From NCBI GenBank assembly GCA_900175165.2, contig FWWN02000246.1, positions 1-64,000 of the forward strand: a stretch of DNA of 64,000 nt, read 5' to 3'. Shown here one piece after another: positions 46,349 through 57,812 of this stretch. This DNA is from Rhizomucor pusillus. Its lineage: Eukaryota; Mucoromycota; Mucoromycetes; Mucorales; Lichtheimiaceae. The translations under genes and the position numbers were made by a program. Below the pieces are notes generated by a model that saw only the letters and a program-made list of their open reading frames with translations, made no database searches and had not been told where the DNA came from. The stretch's first letter is position 1, and every line of letters begins with the position of its first letter.

Positions 46349-49300
46349 CTACTCACATGCCATCGATCCCGCTAGAGTGAATATCGAAGGTTGAGACATT
46401 GTGCTTGAATTCTTGAATGCAGCGTATCGATCCACAGAATCTAAGCCGTGTAAACCTGGTTACTACAAATCTGAAGTTCATCTACAGTTATCTACTTACC
46501 CGACATATTGTTGTTGTTTGGCACACCGGTCATCTGCGGTTGCAAATAGCCTGTAGGTTGTCCCTGCAATGGGCTCTGAGTAAACATGTTGCTGTTCGGT
46601 GTAGAGAACTGGACACCGGTACGCTGAGGGCTTAGCGGGGCGACAGTGCTGTCCAGAGGTGATCCAAATGGATTATCCGGTGCTTTTTGTAACAGAGTTT
46701 TGAGTACATAGTTAACTTTGTGCATCGTTTAAAATACTTACTAGCTGACTGCCAGTTGCGGATACCTGTCGGCTGAACACTGACTCCCATTTGAGAAGTG
46801 TTGACCAAGCTTGCTCTTTGATTTGGTGCAGGCACAAGCGGCTGCGGTAGGATGGAGGACAGCGGTACTTGGCTCATTGTCATGGGTTGCTGGTATCCTG
46901 TGGCCACGGCGCCTTGCCAGGACGGCTGCTGCTGCCGTTGGTACATGGAAAATGGTTGCTGTTGCGGGGGTTGCTGCTGGAAATCAGTCATTTGAGCTTG
47001 CATAGGGACATGAGGTTGCTGCTGGAAGCCAGTGACTTGAGCAAATTGTTGTTGCTGCTGGGGTGCTTGGAATCCGGTTATTTGTGCCTGGATGGGCATC
47101 TGCTGCCATTGCGGCGGCTGTTGCTGGTGCATAAATTGCTGGCCCGTTGCTTGCATCATCTGCTGCTGAGGGAAAGCGTACTGAGGACTCATCGTGTTTG
47201 ATGGAGGTTGTGAATATGTTTGAGTCTGTGGAGCAGCAGCAGTAACAGCGAAATTATCCATTTGAGCACCTGTTTGCATAGGTATTTGCTGCTGCTGTTG
47301 TTGCAGCATTTGCAAAGATGGTTGCTGCACTTGAACGGATCCAGTTGGCTGACCTTGTAATTGTCCAGTCGATGGCTGTGGTTGAGACTGATTGGTACCT
47401 GTCTGCTGCTGCCAGTGACTCAAGGTAGGATCGGCTGTATGCTTCAAAGTGGACACGGGTCGTTGTCTAGGAGGTATTGGAACTTGTGCCTGAGGCGGCT
47501 GCTGCTGTTGTTGTTGTTGAGGAGGAGGAGGAACAGGTGCTGGAGGAACTGCTGGTGGAGCAGGCGGAGCAGGAGGAGGAGGTGTCACTGTAGCAGGCTG
47601 GGAAACACCGGTTGGGGCAGCCTGCACGGGCTGAAGTGGTGATTGCGGTTGCTTTGCGACGTTTGTGGATGGTAGTCGCTTGGCTTCCTCGCGTGGAGTC
47701 CATGCATCATCGTCAAATCCAATAAGGTTATCTGGTGGTGCTGCACCCTTCGTAGGCGCTTTGTCAGAAGAAGGTGTATCTGCAGTGAACTGTGTGCCGA
47801 TAAACTCGAGTAAATCAGGATGGATCTCTTTCGGAGCAGATTTGGATGGTTTCGGTCTTGCTGCTTTGGGAGCTTCTTGTCCGTTCCATTCACGATATAA
47901 TCTTCGTGCTAATTCTTCATCGCTTTCTAAATGCGCCTGTTGTTTCGATGGACCTCCTTTTGTCTGCTGCTCCTCGGCTTGTTCATCTTCATTGTCCGAT
48001 GGAGGTTCTGGCTTCTCATTTTCTATGTACCGTTCTATCCGTTGCACATGTTTCTCTTTGACTCCGAGCGTTTTCATACGCTTGTGAGTGAGATTTGGTA
48101 TATCGCTATCATCCAGCTTATCGGCTTTGAAGGCTGACGCATAGATGAGTGCAGCTTCCATTGGTATACCGATCATCATAAACCAGTCGAACCAATCCCA
48201 GTTGGGATTCACCTTCTTTTCCTGCTTGGCAGGTTTAGATGTTGATGGACCGGCAGCTGCCGCACCTGCCTGCGGACGAGGAGGCATAGGTGGAGTTGGT
48301 TCATCGTCAGGAATGGCGCCTGAAGCATTGGTAACTTTTCGTCCGAGGTGATTTTCGACCCATTGTACGTCTTCCAAACTCATCTTCTCCACCGGGACGT
48401 CGATTTTGACGCCATTTGTCTTGTGCAGACGGAATTTGCCGTCATAAAATGTCAAAAATTGTGCATCGACCTTGAACGCGCCGCTTCGGTCAGTCCAGGT
48501 TCGTACCCTGGTCATGTCAGGTTCTTAAATCGAGGAGTTACTATTTTGTACTGGATATATTTTCAGTTAGCACCTTACTAGGTAGATCCTGGTTACTGGC
48601 CGACACACTTTGAGATCTTGAAAGGCCGCTTGCACGAGCATCTGCAAAAGGAAATATTCAGCATATGTACGTTATAGACGAGAATCGAACTGTATGTACT
48701 AACCAGAACCTTGTTCAGGCAAAGTTGCAGTCCGTTGCAAGTTCTAGACAGATGAGCATGAAATTTCGATTGATGAAAATGTTTTAAAACTTACTGTTGA
48801 TCGGCGTCGTTCTGCCTCGGCACGCTTCCGGTTCTCTTCCTCAATCTGCCGCTGGCGCGTAAGCTCTGCTCGGCGGGCTGCCTCTTGCAACTTTCTTCTA
48901 CGCTCTTCTTCCTCGCGTCTCTGTGCCTCTTCCTGACGTCGTCGCTCTTCTTCTTCGGCCTCTCTCTGACGACGCCGGCGTTCTTCCTCCTCAGCTTGTC
49001 GACGCCGCTCTTCTTCCTCTGCACGCTCCAGCAGTATTCTACGCTGCTTCTCTTCTTCTTCACGTTTTCTCTCGGCATCGTTGTCGTAATCCTCGTTAAG
49101 TAGGACGTACGATGATGGAACAATTCCTTGTCTACCGTCTGTCTTCTCAATCTGCCACCATCCATCATCCCGGACATGGTCGATAACCAAAACTTGTTCG
49201 TTTTCCTGAACATCAATCTCGTCCCCAGCTTCAGCTGTAAAATTATACGAAACAAATCCCCATCGGGGCTCACAGGCCGGCTCTGCTGCGGGGACTAGAC

Positions 49301-50436
49301 GAGGTGGCATTGCTGGTTGCTGCTCTCGCGTTTGATCGTAACGATCTGCTTCTTCGACGTGACTTTCTTGCGGAGACCTCACGTGCGTTGCTGCTCTTTG
49401 CGCGATATTTCTAGAATCAGTGATTTTGACAAGAATAGCCTTGGCCTCTGACTTTGATGCTGCCTGCAGATCGAGCGTGGACGGCCGAGGACCAGCAATT
49501 TCAATGTGGAGATTCTTGCCATCAAATAAATATTTTGTTACATCCAGAATAGAGTACTTTTGAACAGGCAATGTCTTGTCTGTTTCGCTGCCATAGCAAA
49601 TCATGCCATTTCCGATCAAAAGGTTTCCTTTGTTCTTTTTCTTCTTCTTTTTAGCAGGATCATAATCGTGCACCGTCCACGACTGTGCGTCGTCTGGTTC
49701 CACAGCTCTCGCTCCAGTCTGCAACAAGGCCAGCTTAGAGTCACGATCGACTGTTAGGAGAACGCCATTCGATTAGTACTTACCGCGTGAGCGTTTACAG
49801 GCGTGACGATAGGGGGTGTTACTATTGAAGGAGGTGTTGGTGTGCTTACAGGTGGCGATGCAGCGGCAGCTGCCGCTCCTGCTGCAACCTCCGGCTCTGG
49901 CTCCTCATACTGCGGCGAAGATACAGCATCCTCGTAGTGCTCTTCCTCTAAATCCTCCTGTGTCTGCTGCTGGCCAATAGCAGACATCTGTCCTTGTCCA
50001 TCAATGTCACGAACATAATTGCCCGGTGCCAGTCCAATCTCGCCAGTTTTTTCCATTTTAACGAGTAACCAGTCTGGATCGTCACGTTCGAGAACGAGCA
50101 TTGTATCTCCTTCGGCGAACGTGAGTTCCTCTTCGTGCTGTGCAGCGTAGTCGTATTCTGCTTCGACTCGACCGACGGGTTCGCACTATTATTGTTGTAA
50201 CTTATAAGCACGTTTGCAGTAGACGCTCGAAAGAGTAAAGTACTTGCTTCTGTAAGATAAGTTGCCGGGACGAGGCCAGTAAGTCCTGGCTCTCCGTTCA
50301 CTTTCAACTCTGCCCGCCACCAGTCGTCGTCTTCTTTCTCGACGACGTAGAGAATGTCGTCCTCATGGATCGTTATCTCGTCTGGAGTACGTGCTTCGTA
50401 GTCGTAAAGAGCTTTGCACACTTCCACGTACTTCAT
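46349..50436 (-). CDS. SLA1: Endocytic actin-patch scaffold Sla1
   Basis: Eight exons give 1224 residues in frame: 50436-50248, 50185-49784, 49718-48795, 48743-48704, 48641-48579, 48523-46742, 46682-46500 and 46440-46349. Three SH3 domains are present: CKALYDYEA...DDDWWRAEL; EYDYAAQHEEELTF...PDWLLVK; and FVSYNFTAEAGDEIDV...DDGWWQIE. Then come a long Glu/Arg coiled coil, the SHD1 domain (RTWTDRSGAFKVDAQFLTFY) that binds NPFxD sorting signals, an SHD2/SAM-like domain, and a Gln/Pro-rich tail with many Q(A/I/V/M/P)TG repeats (the LxxQxTG type phosphorylated by Ark/Prk kinases). Sla1 links cargo, clathrin and Las17/WASP at cortical endocytic sites. The first intron (50186-50247) has a GC donor (GAA|GCAAGT), the only choice that keeps SH3-2 in frame. 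It is divergent from PRP18. Confidence 0.94.
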
Positions 50437-50822
50437 TCTGAAATGTCCATCAAGCGAAGGCCAGCGATGGACGGGTTATTGTTGAGAAAGATAATATGCC
50501 TGTGCTTCGTACCACTTGAGCGGTAAATTGCAAGCAGGGTCGGAAGAGAGATCATCCGATCGTCAGTGCCTCGCAGGAGGCAGCATTTGTTGGCATAGCA
50601 TTTGGAGTAGCTAGACATATGCTTAGAAATCTTCAATGACACACGGGATACAATTGCATATTATATATTTTCAAGCAAATGTCTGTATTGATGGCCATTT
50701 CTTATGCAGAGAGTAACAGTATCAATAATGCGGGCAAATGCCGGCAGGTCCACAAAAACGTCGGGATTGGGATTTGAAGCTTCTCTTCTTTTTGCAGCAC
50801 ATACACGCACAAACCAGCAATC

Positions 50823-52312
50823 ATGGACTTCTTACAAAACGCAATCAATGCCGAGATATCAAAAAAGCGCAAAACTATTGAATCGCTGACAAATGGATCA
50901 GAAAAGAAAAAAAAATACGTCAATCGAGCTGAGCTTGAGCGCATTCGAGAAGAAGAATACCGAAAACAGGAGGAAGAACGAATCCGTAAAGAGGAGGAGG
51001 TATGAGATCTTTTCACAGCGTTAACTCGAGGTTACAATTCTCACAGACTTTTGTGAATTAACAGAGACGACGCAAACGTCAGCAAGAAGAGGTAACGATA
51101 TACACCGAGTAAACGATTGTTGAAAGCACTCACACACCAAATTTTACAGGAGGAACGACAAACAAAGGAGAAAGCACAGACAAAGGAAGAAAAGGAAGAT
51201 ACAGAAGCGGATCAAGTACGTAAGAATCATATTTAAGTTGTAGATTACAGCGTTAACTCTCGATATATGTAGGAAGAACAGATGGAAGCATTCAGTATAC
51301 CACGAGAAGAAGTTGTTCGACGTTTGCGTGCGAAAGGCCAACCGATCCGCTTATTCGCTGAAACCGATAAACAGTGCAGAATCCGTTTGCGTGCATTGGA
51401 ACTGATGGAGGAGCAGTCAGATGAGGTAAGCTGGACTCACTGGGAAAACTCAAGGTAGATGCTAACTAAAATGCAGGGTCAACGAAACGACTTTATGCGC
51501 AAACTGGAAGAAATGGAGGAAGGCATGCGGTTGGAAGTGCTAAAGCAGAAGGGAGGCGTAGTGGACGAAAAGAAATCGCAAAAGAAACGCAAGACAGATC
51601 TTGTGGTAGAAGATATCGATCTGAAACTCCTGCAGCTCGACATAGACAGGCTGTATATGCAGATCTACACATACATTGTTGTACGTATCAAAGAGTTTCG
51701 TGCTAGATGTACATTGCAGCATTTTACTAAATTTAGTGCTACAGCACACGATGGATGAGTGGGAAGAAGCAATGGATGCTCGACCGGCAGAAGAGAAGCA
51801 GAGTGGTCAAGGCAAGCGCGCGGCAGTCGTGCAGAAACAAGCCGCGGAACATATAAAGCCATTGTTGCGTCAGCTGAAGAAACGAGTAAGTGCTCAGAGT
51901 GTAGTGTATAGTCAAATGAAATTAGAATTGCTTAGTCTGGGCATTGTTACATTTAGACACTGGAGCCAGATATTCTTGCTCGTGTAGCCGAAATTACCCA
52001 CCATATGCAGAATAGGCGTTACCGGGATGCCCAGGATTCGTACCTCCAGCTGTCGATCGGAAATGCTCCTTGGCCTATTGGTGTGACCATGGTTGGGTAA
52101 GTGTTGTCTGGATGGACGTTCCTGCTGGACTAGGATTGCTCATTTTTCTGTGCAGCATTCACGAACGTTCTGCGCGAGAAAAGATTTTTTCCTCACAAGT
52201 GGCACACGTTTTGAACGATGAGACGTCTCGAAAGTGGATTCAGGCTGTGAAGCGTCTGATGACCTTTGCGCAAAGCAAATATCCACCTTACCATCTCAAC
52301 CAGATGGCGTAA
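50823..52312 (+). CDS. PRP18: Pre-mRNA splicing factor Prp18
   Basis: Eight exons give 354 residues in frame: 50823-50999, 51065-51091, 51150-51215, 51273-51425, 51477-51680, 51745-51885, 51957-52096 and 52156-52312. The N-terminus (MDFLQNAINAEISKKRK) leads into a Glu/Arg coiled coil. The PRP4-like motif is EEVVRRLRAKGQPIRLFAET. The C-terminal Prp18 five-helix domain includes YRDAQDSYLQLSIGNAPWPI with GVTMVGIHERSAREKI, the conserved loop that contacts the exon in the second catalytic step. It acts with Slu7 in 3' splice-site docking. Several exons encode only coiled-coil segments and one is just 27 bases. Downstream, 52313-52558 has no gene. Confidence 0.95.
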
Positions 52313-52558
52313 GAGAGCACAGATATTGTTATTGTTTGTTTTCTTAAAATAACAATAGTTTCCCAGCAGTAAAAGATGGAAAGGAAAACAAAGCGAAGAG
52401 GAGCAAATTAGATCGCCTCGGCGTTTTTTCCTGACGTTCTGTGCCTTCCTTTCAATTCCGTCTTTGGACCCCGCGAATTTTCTGTCCTTTCTTCGCCCTG
52501 ACCGCTTGCTAAGATGGTCAGTCGGTAGCATCTTTTGATTCCATTTCCATTATCCTCG

Positions 52559-52567
52559 TATAAAAAG
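52559..52567 (+). promoter_or_regulatory. TATA box of the signal-peptide membrane protein gene
   Basis: TATAAAAAG, about 70 bases upstream of the ATG at 52630 and preceded by CCTCG. This is good spacing for a TATA-type promoter with a short leader. Confidence 0.6.
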
Positions 52568-52629
52568 GAGTCCTCTCTTTATCTGCTTTTCAAGCCTTTT
52601 TGTTCTCCTTGCTTTTTACATGGCATGCT

Positions 52630-53550
52630 ATGACTCGATTCGCTTTTTGTAACATTCGCTGCGCTGTTGCTGCTGCTGTCCTCCTGCTAGCCACCATTTT
52701 CAGCAGCGTAGAAGCTAAACGTTGTAATCAGCCCCCCACAATAGCTCCCCCACAGTAAGCATCATCCTTCTATCCATTACACAAAAAATAGCAGTCCGTA
52801 TGATCCGAACTAGAAAGGAGTAACAACGCCGTATTGAATAATAACAGAAATCTCATACAGTTCAACAATCCTTCTTCTCCTTCTCATCATCTTCAGCAGT
52901 CCTACTTTCTCGGACAACCGTGTCACCTATCATCAACGCTTGACGAGCACGACAGCACGTGTGGACCCAATTTATACTGCTCAGCTTATACCTTGATTTG
53001 TCTACCACAGCGGGACATCGGTTCGCCGTGCCGTTCATCTATTCAGTGCCTATCTGGATCATGTGAACACTCGATGTGCGTCGCCAGCTCACGGCAGAAA
53101 CTGGTTCTAAGTAAACGGGACCACGGACAAAATTTCAGTACCGTCCACGATCACAGCACAGCATTCAACGTCATCCACTTAATAATCGTCATAGTTGGCA
53201 TTGCTGTAGCATCGATTGTCGGTATCCTTGCCTTTGTGCTGTTTCGAAAACGACGAAAGGCTAGCAACGAGCACGAAAAAGCTGCAACGCTATCTACTCT
53301 GCGCTTCGCTGCTTTCCAACAAGCATTTTTCAATTCTTCTTGCGCTGACGATATAAGGCCGGCCGAAGAAGTCAGGCTACGTACATCAGACCAAACGCCG
53401 CTTATGCAACAGCAACAGTTACAATGGCAATTACTGGAGCAGCAACGACGAAAAGCACCACCACCTTCACCTTCATCTCTTCCTTATCAACAACAACAGC
53501 AACCCCAGCAAGACATCATTGCACCGCCACCTCCTCCGTATCAACCTTGA
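52630..53550 (+). CDS. Type I membrane protein with Cys-rich ectodomain, unidentified
   Basis: Two exons (52630-52754 and 52818-53550) give 285 residues. The signal peptide is CAVAAAVLLLATIFSSVEA. The ectodomain holds a small Cys-rich module of about 55 residues (GQPCHLSSTLDEHDSTCGPN, LYCSAYTLICLP, GSPCRSSIQCLSGSCEHSMC). Its spacing resembles the Dickkopf/colipase-like or EB-type disulfide modules seen in fungal surface proteins. One membrane helix (VIHLIIVIVGIAVASIVGIL plus AFVLF) is followed by RKRRK and a cytosolic tail rich in Gln and Pro ending PPPPPYQP, with a PPPY-type motif. A surface receptor or adaptor is plausible; the function is unknown. The intron acceptor (GAAAG) was picked because it is the one that keeps frame. 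Confidence 0.8.
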
Positions 53551-54160
53551 CAACGTCATATGTTTTCAGTTTCTTTCGTTCTAATTTTCATATTTCTCCC
53601 TTACTTGCTCCTATTTGTACATATATTAACATGTTTTCTAAATACATACGAATGTATACACGAGATTGCAATGTTTACGACGCAGCTTCTTGACGTTGCA
53701 ACTTTGCAAGTCGGTCAGTGCAGATCAGATCTGCATGGATGTATGATCTGCAGGGCTTTTGTTGCATGCGACTACTGATAACAACCTCGCAAGAATACAG
53801 TATTTGAATGGTCACTGAGTGTACATACATAGTGCTTCGTCGTATCCGGTTTCTAAAAGCATGACCACTCTTCATGTTTGTTGCACTTTCAATGCAGTCA
53901 ATGATACATACAATTTGTTTTGCCTTTCAGCCCTCCCACACATGCACCATGCGCGTTAGATTTGTAGGAAATATATATTGTAACAGGCTAGTTTGAACTG
54001 TAAACATTGTCCTACAGTGTATGCTCCCATGTATAAACTGGCACCAAAAGGAATTTTCATGTGATCTGAATGTATGCCATTTTATCTCGTCGCACAAGAA
54101 ACGCTCTCTTCTTATTGCCGTCTCTCTTTCTCTCTTTCATCCTCTTTTCGCACGATAGCC
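53551..54160. other. Intergenic region, nothing recognised
   Basis: These 610 bases lie between the membrane-protein stop and the acyl-CoA dehydrogenase start. The end has a CT-rich tract (54121-54145) just before the ATG, a usual fungal promoter feature. No gene was recognised. Confidence 0.5.
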
Positions 54161-55537
54161 ATGTCGCGTCTCTTTTCCGTGTGCACTCGTCTGTTGCCAA
54201 CACAGCGCCGGGCGTTGTCGACCACGGCGACAGCCCGCGCAGGCATGTGTTTCCAGTTGACTGAAGAGCAAAAGTCTATCCAGGAGCTTGCTCGCAAGTT
54301 TGCCCTTGAAGAGATTATCCCCGTAGCTGCCGAACATGACAAGACGGGTGCTTACCCGAAAGGTATGTAACTGATAGCATGTGTGAAACGAGACCTCGAT
54401 TTTTTAATGTATTGGCTTTTAGAGATTATACGCAAGGCGTGGGAGCTAGGACTCGTCAACACGCACATTGCGCCCGAGTATGGCGGATCTGGCCTGGGTG
54501 TTTTGGACAGTGCCATCATTTCCGAGGAGCTGGCGTACGGGTGCACTGGCATCCAGACCGCCATCGAAGCCAACAACCTCGCGGAAGCACCGCTCGTTGT
54601 GGCTGGCAACGATGCGCAAAAGAAAAAGTACCTGGGCCGCATGACCGAGGAGCCATTGATGGCCTCATACGGCGTGACAGAGCCCGGTGCTGGCTCGGAC
54701 GTTGCTGGATTGCGCACGCAGGCGGTCAAAAAGGGCAACGAATGGATTTTGAACGGCCAAAAGATGTGGATCACCAATGCTGGCCACGCCAACTGGTTCT
54801 TTGTGCTGGCACGCACGGAAGCGAATGCACCCACCGGCAAGGCGTTCACTGGTTTCATTGTTGACGGAGACTCGCCAGGTATCCAGCGAGGCCGCAAAGA
54901 AATCAACATGGGACAGCGTGCCTCTGATACACGCGGTGTCACGTTTGAGGATGTCGTTGTGCCGGACGAAAATGTCCTTGGAAGCCCCGGCCAAGGTTTC
55001 AAGATCGCAATGAATGCATTTGATATCACTCGACCTTTGGTGGCTGCCGGAGCAGTTGGCTTGGCAAGACGCGCCATGGAGGAAGCAACAAAGTATTCCC
55101 TCGAACGCAAAACCATGGGCACAGAGATTTTCAACCACCAGGCAGTTGCATTTATGCTGGCTGATATGGCGTAAGTTTCAAAGTCCTGCAAGGTATAATA
55201 TTTTATTTACGATAACGATAATCGTAGCATCGGTATCGAGAGCGCGCGAATGATGGTATACAGAGCAGCTTACATGCGCGACCAGGGTCAAAAGAATACT
55301 TGGCATGCCAGCATTGCTAAAGCCCTGGCAAGCGAGGTTGCAAACAAGACAGCAGCTGACGCTGTGCAAATATTTGGAGGCAATGGATTCAATACGGAAT
55401 ATCCTGTGGAGAAACTTATGCGCGATGCAAAGATTTTCCAGATCTATGAAGGCACTTCACAAATTCAGCGGCTCATCATCTCCCGTGGGCTGGCAGACAT
55501 GGCTAAATCGGGCGCCAGTGTATTTGGAGGATTTTAG
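54161..55537 (+). CDS. Mitochondrial acyl-CoA dehydrogenase (medium-chain type)
   Basis: Three exons (54161-54362, 54423-55170 and 55228-55537) give 419 residues. The mitochondrial presequence is [20 protein letters not shown]. The full acyl-CoA dehydrogenase fold follows: FAD/substrate block [34 protein letters not shown], and the C-terminal helices with [18 protein letters not shown] [20 protein letters not shown]. The catalytic base lies in [14 protein letters not shown], where Glu aligns with the medium-chain enzyme's active-site Glu. It removes electrons from acyl-CoA to FAD in the first step of beta-oxidation, passing them to ETF. Medium-chain specificity is inferred from overall resemblance. 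Presence of a mitochondrial form is notable, since many yeasts use only peroxisomal oxidases. Confidence 0.94.
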
Positions 55538-55667
55538 CCTTGCAGCAGTAAACTGTCATAGTCCTCCACTTTTATTATCGGTCCTCTGTACCCTATCTGA
55601 ACACGGAAAAAAGCGAGCAACAAATGTCAGATAAACGTACATGTACACGTATATAAACCTCCTTTTT

Positions 55668-56995
55668 TCAATAGATTGCACTGCCATTATTTACCTTTTG
55701 TGCCATTACAATATACCAGGACATGTATGTTTGTCGTTGCTCAACTTCTTCTTGGAAATCTTTGATAGTCGCAGCCAGCTGCTTCTCTGTAATCAGTTTG
55801 TTTTGGACCCATTTTTGTCTCGATGATTGTATTACACGCTCCCAATGCTCAAGCAGCAAGCTTCCAACTGCACCGCCGTATCGTCCCACAGGGGTGTGTA
55901 TATGTTTGATCTGCATTCCTTTAAGTTGATTCATGGTTGCAATGCGGTTGGGTAGCGGGTTCTGCATCATTGTTGCTGTGGGTGATCCGGGTTGTTGGGG
56001 TATGTTGGAGGGCGTTTGATTGATTACTGTCATAATGAAAAGGTGAGCAAGGGGTATGCAGTGAAAGAATTCCGCGTCTGCTGCTGCTCGCTTACATTGC
56101 ATGATTGTGTTGGTGGCCGGACCGGCATCAAGCAGATCCGGATATGCTTCCACGCATTCAATGTATCCCCCTTTCTTCATGATCCGCGCAAGTTCGCTCA
56201 GCAGTGCATCCCAAGCCTCGTCGGGTATAATATCCACCATACATCGCATGAATATAAGGTCAAATGTGTTGTCTTCGTACGGTAGCGGCAGTTGCAGCAA
56301 GTCGACTCGTTGAAACACGACATTTCTGGCGGTGGCGCTGTTGACAATACCGTTATTTCATTTGCAGGCAGGTCATTTTCCTTTTGGAAAGTATGTCAAA
56401 AAAGAGGATCTGAGAATCCTTACTTGTTCGGGAAAATATTCTTGTCAATGTCTATGCCGGTGAAATGCGAGATTGGATACTGTGCAGCCATATCCTGGAT
56501 AAAATATATATCTCTCACTGATCAATGATCTTTGATAATATTTTGCATGGATGTTCATTGTGAAATACATACGTTCGTCCAAAAACCAGCGCCACAGCTA
56601 TCACGAAGGGAGGAGGAAATTTTTCTTAGTTTCCAATGGTCGTACGGCCCCTCCTCCGTGAGAGGAAGGGCAGCCCCCGTTGTTCCGCTTACCCGATATC
56701 CAAGACTTCGCTGCCTCCGCCTTTAAGCAGATCGTGAATTGGTGCCTGGTAATTACTGCAATACCCTTGCGTCAACTTCTTGTCCGTTCCTCGGCCATGC
56801 TTGCGCTCTTCCTTTCGTTTACCTATTCAATGCAAGCTTCAGGGCACTGTGCCGTACCCAATCGCGTTCAATGTCGGCTGCTGAGTTGGTCGAGGAATGC
56901 CTAGAAGTCTTGTCCTTGGCGCTCGATCGCCACTTGGACTTTATGAAATTTGCAAAGCTAGATGAGTTGTTGAGTTTTTGAGCATTGGAGACCAT
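55668..56995 (-). CDS. SAM-dependent methyltransferase, class I, substrate unknown
   Basis: Six exons give 310 residues in frame: 56995-56823, 56755-56693, 56597-56573, 56494-56424, 56337-56096 and 56026-55668. Motif I is EVLDIGCGAGFWT, split over two exons. The acidic end of beta-2 is FTGIDIDKNIFPN; motif II/III is LPLPYEDNTFDLIFMRCMVD; and ARIMKKGGYIECVEAYPDLL marks post-III. This is a methyltransferase-11/25-like Rossmann fold, related to fungal proteins of unknown substrate (Crg1/TMT1-like in outline). The last intron (56027-56095) is 69 bases without a stop, so its retention would insert 23 residues in frame. An N-terminal basic/serine segment precedes the fold. Confidence 0.85.
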
Positions 56996-57812
56996 GACAC
57001 ATTGGGTATATCAGAAGAAGGGGAGGATGTTCGAGAAAAAGAAAAAAAAGGAGTGAATTAAAAAAAGTAATGCGCAGTGGGTGCAATCCGACAACGAATG
57101 TTGCTGTGCTTGGACCACATGGGAACAGAGTTTGTGGGACATCGCTTGTTTGTCATTCCGAGTTTCGTTCCGTTAAGCAGACGTCCTATTTACCTTGAAA
57201 GCCTTCCATCTGATCCGGAGGAGCTATTCAATTGAGAGATATGTCAGAGGTGCCGCGTGTGAAAAAAGGTATAAATCAAAAGTTGAACTAAAAGTGTTGT
57301 CAAGTTATTGCAAGCAGTTGCATACATATTCGTAGAAAGAATCGCTGCATTGAAATGAAGTAACACATTACTGTATCAACAAATCAGGTTTCGGCAGCGA
57401 TGCAATTGCCACGAAAATAAGGTTGGGGCTCTACTTTAAACTAAATATCCCCCCTTGATAAGTTTTCACGATAATCAGCCGGTATTTAATGTTCGCAATA
57501 TAGGGTTGCCATAGCTTCATAGTTGTATCCAAGGTTATTGACTATCATTGAATGTATTGATATATGATGATCGAACAAGCTTTTGGTCTATAGCTGCCAT
57601 TCATAGTCCACGAGCTATTTAAGCTCACGAGGGCCTAATCTTTGTTCCAAGAGTCGGATCCGACAAAAATCCGATGTGTAGCCCGCGATCGGTGAAAACG
57701 CTGTGCCGAAAAGCCATTTCCAAATTGTTCGAACGGGATGCATCAACCCCGTCAATCTCTCCGTCTTTGGTCACTCTTCACTCTCTTTCACAAGATACAA
57801 TGCTAATGGTAA
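56996..57812. other. Divergent intergenic region, nothing recognised
   Basis: These 817 bases lie between the start codons of the methyltransferase and TAM41. An open frame at 57674-57811 runs into the TAM41 region out of frame. No gene or RNA was recognised. Confidence 0.5.
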
